Assembly: GCA_025602905.1 (NCBI GenBank)
Contig: JAHLKI010000026.1
Location: 62,001-126,000 of the forward strand
DNA: 64,000 nucleotides
Direction: 5' to 3'
Origin: Phlyctochytrium arcticum
Taxonomy: Eukaryota > Chytridiomycota > Chytridiomycetes > Chytridiales > Chytridiaceae
Part shown: positions 32,371 through 43,027 of the stretch, piece by piece
How positions within the stretch are numbered: the first letter of the stretch is position 1
How the letters are laid out: each line of letters starts with the position of its first letter
Position numbers and translations under genes: made by a program
The notes under the pieces: generated by a model
The model's input: only the letters and a program-made list of their open reading frames with translations
Told to the model about the DNA's origin: nothing
Databases searched by the model: none

Positions 32371-34238
32371 TTAGGCCAATTCTGTAGCTCTGACTCCCGC
32401 CACGGCCTCACTATGCACTACCGCTTCCTTTGCGACCCCTGCTGCCCTGGCTGCCTTCGCTGCCTTTCTCGCCTGGATTGCTCTGGCTATCTTTCCTGCC
32501 GCTCCAAGGAAAATGAACAGGCCAACTGCCACTGCCACTAATACAACTGGGACCACTGTTGCCGCTGCAATCATTCCCGCACTAAGCTTGGCTGACGATC
32601 CGCCGCCCGGGTTTGTTGGCAAGGGTTGCTGGTTATCTATGGTACTGGTTGTAGACGGTGCGGTAGTAGTCGCGGCATACGTGGAAGTCTCAAAGTTCTT
32701 GACATATATCATGCCCATTGCAACGCCCCCTTGCACAGAGCAATTAACTTTGCTGGCCATGTGGCTCGGATTATAATAACATGAATCCATCTGACAGTCA
32801 CCAATGGTAATACAAGCCGGTGTGCTGCAGCTAAAACTGGTGCTCACGACCTTCAGAATTGCACTGTTATTGTACGCGTAGTCACTTGCATTCAGACTGC
32901 TGCAGCCGGCAGTCAAGTTTGTTAGTCGAGTGGTCGCATCAACTGTTGGGTTGGCGGCACATGATGTGGATGAGAAACGAAACAACGTGGGGTTTGTCAG
33001 AGTATTGTTCAACTTGTAGGAGGCAGTTCCGTTCTGAAAGCATGTCTGACTACTCAAGTCGGTTGCTGAAGCGTTAAGAGTGAGGGCCCCGTAGGTAAAA
33101 TTGTACATGGGAGAGCCCGTCACCGTAACACCAGCATTCAGCCAGCAAGTGCTGGTTTGGTAGACCGTGAAGGCATTGGAAACTTTGAAATAGGTCATAC
33201 CATTGGCGAGGCAGCCGGCCGTATCGGTTACCAATGTCCAAGAGCCGCTGACCCTCTTGTAGAGGTCGCCATTGCTTTCCAATTTGGCCACCCCGTTCCC
33301 GGAAGAATCCGTAAAAACTCTGAACGTCATTCGATACCGCGTACTGCCATTGGAATTATTCTTGACAGCGTTACACTCAGTGGAGGTTGGAGACGACCCA
33401 GCAACACTCGCAACTGTGATCGCGAATGGAGCAGTAGTTGTTTTAAAGTTAAATAAACTGTATCCGTCGAACGTTGCAGCATCTCCTTGCTGGAATCGGA
33501 TTGCGAGATTGCAAACCGCCGCTGAGGTATCGAAATTGTCTGTGGTTGAAGGAGCATAAAGGAAGGTACTAGATTGTGGGGTCGAAGTGCTGCCGAAAAC
33601 CTCTTTGCCCATATTGGTGCTGACGCTGCCAAGCGAGGGCGGGTTAGGGTACTAGATTGTGGGGTCGAAGTGCTGCCGAAAACCTCTTTGCCCATATTGG
33701 TGCTGACGCTGCCAAGCGAGGGCGGGTTTGACACTGATTTGTAGAAAGTAGCATTGTCGGTTGTGATGTACGCATCGTTTCCGACGACCACGTAGAACAA
33801 TATGCCAGTCAATGTGGAACTTTGCAATGTGTGGGAATTCGAGCCTATCTGTACTTTGTTAGAAGTCGTTCCTGCCGGCAAGGATTTTGTGCAACCCCCA
33901 TCAGGACATTGAATGAGGGTAGTGCCCGATGAAATTGCATATGCTTGCCCATTAGCGGTAAACTGATCTCCGCTGGCAGTTGACTGAGTTAATGCCGAGC
34001 AGTTGGTGTATGTAGCGCACACCTGTCCGCTGGACGAGAGAAGTTGTGGTGCAGCATTCTTGACGCAAGACCCCACGGTCGACGGCAGCTGGTTGATTTG
34101 AGTGCAATTGGGTGCCGTGTAGGAGTTGCAATCACTAATTGAGGCAAATGTGCATACTTGGGGTGTGGCGGAAGCTTTGGCCCGTGGTACCATGCCCAAG
34201 AGTATGGCTAACCAGATGAGCGATACTGCGTTCGTCAT
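32371..34238 (-). pseudogene. Surface protein paralogue C, frame broken by an 83-bp duplication
   Basis: Starts with a signal peptide (from the ATG at 34238, MTNAVSLIWLAILLGMVPRA) and covers the full ectodomain, a short Thr-rich stalk without the long repeats of paralogue A, a transmembrane helix (VVPVVLVAVAVGLFIFLGAA) and an Ala/Lys/Arg tail. The frame is interrupted: 83 bp are tandemly duplicated at 33566-33731, shifting the reading frame so that the N-terminal frame ends near 33327 while the rest is open only in another frame from 33612. Without one copy of the 83 bp the gene would be open end to end. The MULE transposon lies about 130 bp upstream of the start codon. Confidence 0.82.
33566..33731 (-). 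repeat. 83-bp direct tandem duplication in paralogue C
   Basis: Two identical neighbouring copies, each starting GTACTAGATTGTGGGGTCGA (33566 and 33649). The period of 83 is not a multiple of three, so the duplication is what breaks the gene. Confidence 0.9.
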
Positions 34239-34366
34239 TTTGCTCGCTTTTACGGATTGTGTTCGCCCTTGAGTGCAATACGAGTGAGCGATTGCTGTTA
34301 CCCTGATGAACCGCCTTTTCGGCCAAGGGAATTGGGAAGAAACTCCGCTGCTTACGTCAGCAGTGA

Positions 34367-34375
34367 TCCGATCTT
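34367..34375. repeat. Target-site duplication, left (TCCGATCTT)
   Basis: The nine bases directly outside the left MULE inverted repeat; the identical nine bases lie at 37192-37200. Nine base pairs is the typical duplication length for Mutator-like elements. Confidence 0.95.
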
Positions 34376-34476
34376 GGACGTGACTAGGAATCGTACAGTC
34401 GGGCTAGGAATCGTACAGTCGCACAGCCACCTGAAATATGGACCGCGCGCTATCTTGAATCTCCGCTCAGATTGAC
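34376..34476 (+). repeat. MULE terminal inverted repeat, left
   Basis: 101 bp, an exact reverse complement of 37091-37191 as far as I can read it; carries the internal 18-bp tandem unit. Confidence 0.95.
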
Positions 34477-34609
34477 CACTGGCCCCTGTGGCCGTCGTTG
34501 ACTGACGCGGATGAAGACAATGTGAATTACTAAAACATGAGAGCTGGCACTAAAATTAGGAGAAACCCTATACGCATATGCTATCTAGAAGGAAACTGAA
34601 ATATCTGAG

Positions 34610-36920
34610 TTAGCTAAGTGACATGTCAATAAGGATACTAATATCTTCTTCAATCTTCTCTTCAATCGGTTCATTCACTCCGCAGGCAGCATTAATACGC
34701 GCGGCCTCTCTCCTGCGAGCTTCAGGGCACCGGTTTGCCTTGTGGTCTTCAGACCGACATACGCTACACTTTGGCTTCTGCCTGTTAGCGGCGGAGGACG
34801 AGGCGGCACGCTCCTGCTGCTCCCTCGCAACATGCGCCGATAAAGTAGGATCCGCACGGGTGGATGTGTCGATCCGTTGACGTTTGGATGCTGCCCGATG
34901 CTCCGCCAATACATCGACGCGCCTGGTGCGTACCGGGTTCAGGACAGAACCGCTGATCACTCCCACCTGGCTAAGCTGTTGCACCGCACGCTGTCGCTGA
35001 GATGTTGTTTGTAGGGCATCGAAACGCTTTTGAACAGCTGCCAGCTCAGCGACAAGACGCGCACGGTAATCTGTTGTCGCGTCGGGGAGAAAGTAGGAAT
35101 CAATACTGGCATTGCAAGGATCATATCTCCATGCGGGATGAATAGCCGACAGCGGAATCGTAAGGTTGTAATCATAGCGAATTTGATCGGGACAAGGTAA
35201 GCCCATTGTGACAGCGTATTGGTGATTGCATTGCTGCAGAGGACCCTGCTTGCGAGCCTCCTCGATATTGGCGTGGAGGTGATCGTTGAAGGTCACATTG
35301 GAAACATGCTCCCGAATTTGGTGTGTCTCGTCTAAGATTTCGCGCATCTTTGAGGACAATCTGTCTTTTTCTCTTAAGTATTGGTTCTCTACGTCAATGA
35401 GTTGCTTGTTGATGAACGTATCCATGGCGGAAAATACGGTCAAAAAGTCTCCCACCCCATTGTGAAGCCAATCTTTGAGGCAGCGATGCGAGCCTTCGAC
35501 TCGCGATGTGGCTCTAATGCCTAGCGTTAATACCTGGCTTGTCCAAAATTTTACAAACCGTTTATGATGCACAAGCCATGTATCCTCTAGGTACATTCGC
35601 ATCGCTGGGTAGTAGTCATCGAGTACATTGCGGATGGCTCCAACAGCTGCAGCATAATCTTCCAAGGATGCAGCGTAGGCGACAGCGTTCCATAGAGTAA
35701 GAATGTTTTGCTTGTCTTCGTCCGATATGTGAGGATATTTACGCTGCAGTTGAGCTCCCACGTTTTCCACGATATGAAAAATACATAGTAGAACATTAAG
35801 ACCTTAGAGCAAAGTAATTAAAAGACCGCAAATCATTTTCATTAACGGCTGGGAATATACCTGGGAAGACCGCCTCCAAGGAATTCATCAAAGCACGGCT
35901 GCAGTCCACGAACACTGTCTTAATCCCGCGGCTGCCTACCAGAAGGCCAGCTAGGTTCTGTAAGGCCCAAGTGTAGTCTTCCTCAGTCTCACCCCGTAAG
36001 AACGCGTAACCTACGGTAAAGGACATTCCAGTGCTGTCTATGCCGAGGATATTGAAAAGCGGCATTTGCCACTTATTCGTTTTATAAGTACAATCCAATA
36101 TTAGTACGTCCGGAAATTGCCTTAGTTTCTCAACGCTCTTCTCATGAGCGAAAAACAAGTGGGTAAGAGCACCATCATCACTGGTTTGGTAGCTAACCAT
36201 ATAGCTAGATTCGGGTTGGTGAAGTCCGTCCAAGAGGCACTCTATAGCAGATCTGCCCTTCGCAGCTTCCATTTGCTCAAGCGTCCGGAAGTTGCGAATA
36301 TCCTTATCGATTACCGGATGACCCGGAAAGGTTTTACGAAATGACAAAACCAGCTCTTTCACCGTTGTTCTTGCGTGCTGCCTTAGGTACTCCTTATGTA
36401 CATTGCTGAACTGTCGATAAGCAGCATAGGCTACAGGTGCGGAATTGTTGTGGTTGTGTTCAATGGAGGATTCGTGCAAGTACCATAGATTTTTGGGGCC
36501 CTTTAACCCTCTTTTGTCTTGGGCAACGTATTGCTGAAATTGGCATCCGCATCGTAAGCTTGAACGATTGCGCGTCTTTGAATCAGACTCCATGGTTGCC
36601 TCCTTTTTCTCGCGGAGCGTTCCCCAACGACCGCATTGAAGATAGAACCTTTCATTGTTACTCCTTCTGGTCAGAGCAAAACCGTTTGCTTCCGCATTCG
36701 CCTTTGCATGAGTAAGGAGCTCCTCCAGGGTGTCAAAAGCTGTCGCTTTCAGTTCGTCTGCATCGGCACTCCGGGCGGTCCCAATAGTAGTACTACTATT
36801 TCCACCTTGAGTACTACTACTATTTCCATCTTGAGTAATGTGCCCGGTATGTTGCAGGCTTTGAATCGCTGATGAAGCTTCTCTGTCTTTAATAAGATCA
36901 CTGTACGGTCCAGCAATCAT
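34610..36920 (-). CDS. MULE transposase (FAR1-like N-terminus, MULE DDE, zinc knuckle)
   Basis: Two exons (36920-35861 and 35802-34610) with a 58-nt intron give 750 residues and no stop. The N-terminal part resembles the FAR1 DNA-binding region (FYLQCGRWGTLR..., LRCGCQFQQYVAQ). The MULE transposase core shows the first Asp in VLILDCTYKTNKWQMPL, the second in VFVDCSRALMNSLEAVFP, the splice-spanning LNVLLCIFHIVENV, and the Glu in SRVEGSHRCLKDWL, so the DDE triad is complete. A CCHC zinc knuckle (CSVCRSEDHKANRCP) lies near the C-terminus. The protein should cut and join its own inverted repeats. The start is the first ATG in the frame; an upstream exon inside the 170 bp before the right inverted repeat is possible but not needed. 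Confidence 0.93.
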
Positions 36921-37090
36921 GACGGTCTGCGGCAAAAAGAAATATAGAAAGGATAGGTTATATTCTGCTCGTCAAGAAAGCAGTATGCGGCTCTTCTTAC
37001 TCAAAGGTGACGTTGGGTAGTGCGTACACAGCTCTCACGTTGGATATTGTACAGATCTTGGTACAGATCTCACAGCAGGGAATGACCTTT

Positions 37091-37191
37091 GTCAATCTGA
37101 GCGGAGATTCAAGATAGCGCGCGGTCCATATTTCAGGTGGCTGTGCGACTGTACGATTCCTAGCCCGACTGTACGATTCCTAGTCACGTCC
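37091..37191 (-). repeat. MULE terminal inverted repeat, right
   Basis: Reverse complement of 34376-34476; followed immediately by the target duplication. Confidence 0.95.
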
Positions 37192-37200
37192 TCCGATCTT
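37192..37200. repeat. Target-site duplication, right (TCCGATCTT)
   Basis: Identical to 34367-34375. Confidence 0.95.
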
Positions 37201-39096
37201 GACTTTCCGACTTCGGAGGTGAGAACGTTGCTAAAGCCGAACTGGATCATGGAAGGGGCAGTAAATATCGATACAGGTAAAATCTACAAACCCAAGCGCG
37301 AGCTGCCGGGAGATCCCTCTGGCATCAGAGCGCACCCCACCTATTTATGATAGGAACAATTCATGGCACCACACCAAAAGTGTTCATGTCCTACAACAAT
37401 GTTACATGATTGAGGTACTGGCGCTCTGGAGTATTGGAACATAGTACATTTAATATCGAGAGAAGGCTTTATGAAGGTGTTCGTACTTGTTTATCTGGCG
37501 ATCAGCGGGTTCCTCCTGACAGGGGCGATGGGTGTTGCTTCAGAAGCGGAGAAGAAGTTGTGGGAATGGAGGCCAAGCAACCCAGTCATCGTATGACACG
37601 CTGCGGAATCTGGTCATCAATTGCCCAAACGTAGTGAATTTGCTGGATTCGACACTGTGGGCTCCTTTACTTTGGGCACCTTTGGTAACTGGCTTGACCA
37701 GGTCCGGCTTTTGTCTTTTAACTGGTTTCCTACCTGGTCTGATACGACGAGGTTCCTGTCTCTTAGAACGATTGTGGCTGAACGAGACGTACCACTGGGA
37801 ATGTCAATAGGACGCTAAGTAGCTTATATAGCTGTGAAAAGCCTTGTAGTGTTGCTCAGTTGTTTCAGAAGCACAATCCTCTTGAATAAAGGGTCATTAC
37901 CGTAGGCATTTTTGACCTTGTTCACAATAATACTGGAGTAGCAGCCAAGTCAGATTCCAAACTCCGACACCGACAGCGGTTACTGCGCAGTGCAGCCGTA
38001 TGAGCCGTCCACGTGAATGTCCCTTGCGCCGATGCGGCGGGCCGCACGATAAAGTGTTCTTCTTTTCCCTGCCACCTATGCAGAAGTGTTCTTGCGCAGC
38101 CTCTGGCCGTTTGGGGATGGCCGCCGCATCAAGATTCGCTCAGCCTTGTCGAGTCAACATTGTTGCGCGATGCGTATTTTTGACCACGATCGGCATCGTA
38201 AAAAAAAAATAAAGGGAAAAAAAACTGACGGGAAATGTGCATTGGCTGAGCCCCCGTTTCCGAGCATCAGGGTTTTTTTGGGCAACTCATCCAGAAACTG
38301 CTGAGCGGAGTCTTTTTGAGACTTTTCCTTCAAGATTTTTCTTGGCTGGACAGATCAGAGGCTCTGTTGCATAAAACAAACAGCACAAGTATAAAACATA
38401 GAGGACACGGCCACACACACACGTCCCCGCACCTCCTATCAGGCTATCAGATCGTCTTTTCCTCGTAGATTTTTTTGTTTGCGACCGAAACAAAAAGCCC
38501 GGTTGCAGGCAAGCAAGTACCAGAGCACAGCCATTATTACTACCACGGAAAGAATCTCGAGTTATATAGGCAACCCGTAGACCGAAGTCACCGAAACAAG
38601 CCCGCCGTGAATTTCTTTACTTTACCATCATCTCGTTCAAACTTGGCTGATCTTCAACGCTCGCCGCATTTATTTCCATAACACGAGAAGCCCCACCACA
38701 GATCCACAATTGTTTTGCTCGTCGGAGCCTCTCTATCTCTCTCGCTCGCATTCATCGATTTGACTGGGTTACTCGCTTTTTCTTTTTTTTTCCGTCTTGT
38801 CTGGCCGACCGCCGGCAGCAACTATCAAAGACCTTTTCCGCATATTTTCTTCTTGACAACTCTGGGAACTTTTCTCACCCTCCCGTCAATCAATGGCTTG
38901 AAAGGGAACACATCCCTGCTCTCTCCACTTTATATTGATCGGGCGACGCGCGCAACACCGTACTTAAAAACAACGAAGGATAGATAGACAGACAGCACTG
39001 GGCGAGGTGTGAAGCTTTTTGTTGGTGGGTATATGGAGAGTCGATTCAAGTCAAGGAAAACCACCCACACAAAGGAAAAAAAGAAAGTTTCAAGCG
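37201..39096. other. Gene-poor stretch
   Basis: No confident gene. A 34-codon open frame at 37249-37350 (MEGAVNIDTGKIYKPKRELP...) has protein-like composition and could be an orphaned exon next to the MULE. At 37950-38150 there is weak similarity to the 3' flank of the YTH copies (GGTTACTGCGCA and AAGTGTTCTTGCGCA). The final ~500 bp are T/C-rich and probably the 5' region of the next gene. Confidence 0.4.
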
Positions 39097-40077
39097 ATGG
39101 CTCTTGTATTACCTGTTCCAGCCGCTGGGGGTGCGGCAGAGGTGATGATGGTCGTTGACGTTGTTGACGTGGATTTGGCGGACTTTGTCGTCGTCGACGA
39201 CGCGGCAGCCCCCACCCACAACAAAAACCGTCAACAAGACCACCAGGACCTCCTTTGCTTTACCTTTGATGATTCGTTCGACAAACATCGGGATATGGTC
39301 ACCACCCACAACATCGAGACACACTTTGGCAACGTCGAGACACGAACGGATCAGGACGACCACGATGAAGATGACAAGTCATTAGCAGCAGCCCCACTGG
39401 AGATTCTGCCTCTTCTTCCACCCTCCAACACCATTTTTGGCTCCCCACCCCATCAGACTTCCATTCCGCCTTCACCCCAGCCTTCAACCTCCTACTTTCC
39501 CAAAGTCACATTTCATCATTCGGTCCCCGTCTACCCCACCCACTCCAACTCGACCTACGATCGGGCACCCATTGTCCCCGACCGATTAACCAAACCCGAC
39601 ATTTACGAAATGGTCCGGTATCGCGGCATCATGGCCCGAGAAACGCATCGGCTCGAAAAGGAGCGAGATGAGCGGGAGGCAGCTCAAGCTCAAAATCTTT
39701 TGATGAAGGATATACCACAACAACTGGATAAGGATGAGGCATGTCATCTGCCTACTCCCGATCAATCACCCACTCCCTCTCCATCACCACATACCCCCCT
39801 TCCACCCCCCATGACCATCCACCACCGCGCATCACCCCCGGCCTCACCCTCCCCCACCCCGCCATCCCCATCAAAAAGATCAGCCAACAACTACCTCCCC
39901 TATCCATCATCATCATCCAAAACCTCGACCTCCCTCTCAACCACCCCACCATCACCCTTCCCAAATGGCCGCCTCTCCATCCCGCACTCGCTGATTCCAC
40001 CCCCATCCCCTTACAAACCGTCCTCTTCGCCAAAACTGAGATTCATCCCTCATGTCCCCTTACCGGCACGGTCATAG
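39097..40077 (+). CDS. Proline/serine-rich protein with KVTF motif
   Basis: A single exon of 326 residues from the first in-frame ATG at 39097. It is mostly disordered: an acidic Asp/Val-rich N-terminus, a middle region and a C-terminal third rich in Pro and Ser. The middle holds the only conserved-looking stretch, KVTFHHSVPVYPTHSNSTYD then R, followed by a predicted helix (IYEMVRYRGIMARETHRLEK). KVTF fits the RVxF consensus for docking to protein phosphatase 1, and the VF..S..VY.T.S...YDR pattern occurs in assorted fungal regulatory proteins; both points are pattern-based inference. I do not recognise a named family. Confidence 0.55.
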   Translation: MALVLPVPAAGGAAEVMMVVDVVDVDLADFVVVDDAAAPTHNKNRQQDHQDLLCFTFDDSFDKHRDMVTTHNIETHFGNVETRTDQDDHDEDDKSLAAAPLEILPLLPPSNTIFGSPPHQTSIPPSPQPSTSYFPKVTFHHSVPVYPTHSNSTYDRAPIVPDRLTKPDIYEMVRYRGIMARETHRLEKERDEREAAQAQNLLMKDIPQQLDKDEACHLPTPDQSPTPSPSPHTPLPPPMTIHHRASPPASPSPTPPSPSKRSANNYLPYPSSSSKTSTSLSTTPPSPFPNGRLSIPHSLIPPPSPYKPSSSPKLRFIPHVPLPARS

Positions 40078-40600
40078 ATCCTACAACCCCACACCTTCTG
40101 ATTCGATTTCGCCTTCACTGGATTGGTTTTTTTTGGGGGCAAAGCAACCTTTTTCTTTATATAGCTAATCACCCGCTTCATCTTTTTTGTAATTTTTTTT
40201 GTCTTTCTTTCTCATTCGCCTTTTGGGACGATGGTTTGGATTTACTTACTATGAATATATATATACCCCTCTTTCTCACTTTATATCTGAACCTCATCTG
40301 GCTTACTCCTTACCGATTGTTGTGATGTGTTCTCCAAACATTTGCCGCAAAAGTCTCCCTCGTGTGTCGGTGATTCAAACCTCCGAAAGTATAAACAACC
40401 CCTATTCCCTCCTACCGGGGGTAAAACAACTCAACCCAACTTTAAACCACATAAAGCTTGTTCCAAATGCCATCAACCTTCTTTTAAACATTTCTGTACA
40501 AAAAAAAGTTGGTCGGGGCTGACATAACAGTCTGGAATCACGGACTGTATATCTCAGATCTGCCCACAAAAAGTGTCGACCTTGATTGGAAAATTTCAAA

Positions 40601-42921
40601 ATGGAGACGGGTAAAAGTCGCTGTTCTTTTTTTTGTATAGAAAAATGGTTATTGAATTTATGATCATTTTATTAAGAGCCGGTTCCCGATGTGAATGACC
40701 AAGCCGGTGACGAGCCGGAGGGCGGGGTTGAGATTGTAGATGCAGGGAATCCGACCGAGGAGGAGGGTGTGCAGCAGGCTGCGGTGGATGTACCAGTGGA
40801 TCATCCGTCAGGAGAGGAACAACCTACTGAAGATGATGTCGCGGTAGAAGAGTTGGAGGATGCTCGTACGGACCAAGAAGCGGATGAATCGTAAGTTTTG
40901 TGTGTTTTCATCCTCTTTTACGTGTCGGTGTGTTAACCGGTTGTGATAGTTCACCCTCTGATCCACCCCAAGACTCATCACAACCCGCCGAGCCATCATC
41001 CACATCCCCACCTCCCATCCAACCCAAATCCGCTCCTCAGTCCCGGCACACAACCCCTCCCTCCCAACAACCCCCCGGCACGCTCTTTGCCGCCGCACCC
41101 ATCCAAGAACTCTCCGAAGAAGAAGAAGAAGAAGAGGACAGCCATGTTGCTACGGTTCAAACATCGTCTGCAGGAGGATTGCCCCATAAAAAACAACCTG
41201 ACCTGGATGACCGGGACAAGTATACAGTCGACGACGATGCGGGGAGTGATCGGGCCGATAGCGGATGGGAAACGGATTTGGACGTTTCAGGTATAAAAAA
41301 CCTACCTTCCCCCTTCCTCCTACGCGTAAGATCTGACACGTAATAGGCATTCTGACCCGCCAAAATACCCAAGAGCCTTACTTGACTGCCTGCAAAACCC
41401 TCGGGATCGTACCCGTCTCCATCATTGTCAACAGCCTCAAAGCCGATGAACTGCGCATGCCCTATCACGGGCTGGGTGCCAAGGGTGCGCAGGCCCTTGC
41501 CTTGGTCTTGGAGGTAAATACTCTATCCTTGCTCTATAGGACACCTGGACTGATGTTTTTTTGGATGGGTAGCAACCCAGCTCGACGTTAAAAGTCCTGG
41601 ACTTGACCCAAAATTATGTGGAGGAGGGGGGCGTCTTTTTGGGGCGAGCCCTGCAAATGAATCGTATGCTGGTTCACCTTGACTTATCCGGGAACCGACT
41701 TGGTAAAACCCCCCGTCATTCTCGTGGGAAAGGACTACGAATGTGCTAAGTGTAGTGAACCACTAGGATTTGAAGGAAGCCATGAGATTGCAGAAATGCT
41801 TCATTTCAACGGAACGCTCAAAGACTTGATCCTGAAAGGTAACCCACCCAAAAAGCGTTTCTGCCCAGGAACGACAATTGACTGACTTACAGTTCACAGA
41901 CAACAAATTGAGCGACCGGGAAGCCGGACTCTTTGGTGAAGGACTCAGGCAAAACTCGGTCCTCCAAGTCCTCGACCTGAGCCATAACGACATTGGCGAT
42001 CTGGGCGCCATTGCGTTGGGAGCCGGGTTGGCGTCCAATGATGCACTAAAGGAACTCAATCTGGGTACGAAATTACATCTCATGGGTGTCCTTGTGGAGG
42101 TACTTATGTGGCTGGATGATAGGGTGGAATAAGATTCGACATAAGGGCATGGCGGGCATGTTTGGAGCTATCAAGGTAAGTGCTTTGGTTGCTGCGCGAC
42201 CGAACGAGCTTTTTTCTCACTCTCGTTTCGCCGTGTACAGGATAACTTGTTTCTGACAACGCTCAACTTGGAAGTAAGTCAAGCACTTTTTCAACATCTG
42301 CCTTTTACCAACCATGAAATTTCTGTAGAGTAATGGAATAGGCGATAACGGGGCACCAGTCGCGGCCTACCTGATTAAAAACAACATCATCCAAAACCTC
42401 AATATCCGGTAAACATCCCCCTCCCATCTGATTTTTATCGCAATGGGGGATTGACGTTACGCATTATACAGACGGACGCGATGTAGCGATGCTGCCATGG
42501 TGATTATCGGGAAGGGCGTTGAAGGGAATTGTAAGTAGCCAGTACACGTTGGAGAGATGGTGGGAATTGACCATGTGTTTTGATAGATTCACTGCGAGAA
42601 TTGGATGCATCAGATAACCCATGGAGTGATGCGGGTGCCCAAGCCCTCTTCAAGGGAATCCTCAATGCCTCGTCGTTACGCAAAGTCTACATACGGGTAA
42701 TAACATTTAGTTTGAGACATTGAGGAATGAATGTTTGACGATGGAGTACTTTTTTGTTGCAGAATATCAAATTCACCAAAACACTTCGGGCAAAAATGGA
42801 CGAAATCAGGGCCGAGAAACCTGAATGCGAAATCATTGAAATCAGTGAGGCGGATGCACTGGTGGCGGCCAAGGAAGCTCGGATTCGAAAATCGACAACG
42901 AGCGACGGAGGCACAACATAG
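40601..42921 (+). CDS. LRRC74-like leucine-rich repeat protein
   Basis: Thirteen exons (40601-40610, 40677-40890, 40950-41290, 41347-41513, 41573-41702, 41767-41838, 41900-42064, 42123-42175, 42241-42273, 42329-42408, 42472-42530, 42587-42696, 42763-42921) join in phase to 530 residues. The first ~185 residues are acidic and disordered. Then comes YLTACKTLGIVPVSIIVNSL, typical of LRRC74/RI-type proteins, and about nine ribonuclease-inhibitor-like repeats (LRMPYHGLGAKGAQALALVL, LKVLDLTQNYVEEGGVFLGR, LQVLDLSHNDIGDLGAIALG, LTTLNLESNGIGDNGAPVAA), ending in a charged helix. Such proteins are scaffolds and in animals are linked to cilia or germ cells; a flagellar or zoospore role here is only a suggestion. 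The 10-nt first exon carries just the start and is the least certain part. Confidence 0.85.
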
Positions 42922-43027
42922 ATGAACGTTTATCATTATATTATACCTGTACAGATGGAGAAAGCAAAAAAATTATAGAAGATTTGAAAGGGAGGGGAAA
43001 CGAGAAACTACGAACACCTTACTTAGA

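Larger units (their letters stand above)
34376..37191 (-). mobile_element. Complete Mutator-like (MULE) DNA transposon
   Basis: A 2816-bp element with perfect 101-bp terminal inverted repeats (34376-34476 and 37091-37191, starting GGACGTGACTAGGAATCGTA), flanked by a perfect 9-bp duplication TCCGATCTT. Inside each inverted repeat the unit CTAGGAATCGTACAGTCG is present twice in tandem, probably a transposase-binding array. Perfect ends, target duplication and an open transposase point to recent insertion. Confidence 0.96.

Noticed and set aside
38715..38987. 90-codon hydrophobic + strand frame
   Set aside because: T-rich 5' region of the next gene; no homology and no conserved pattern.
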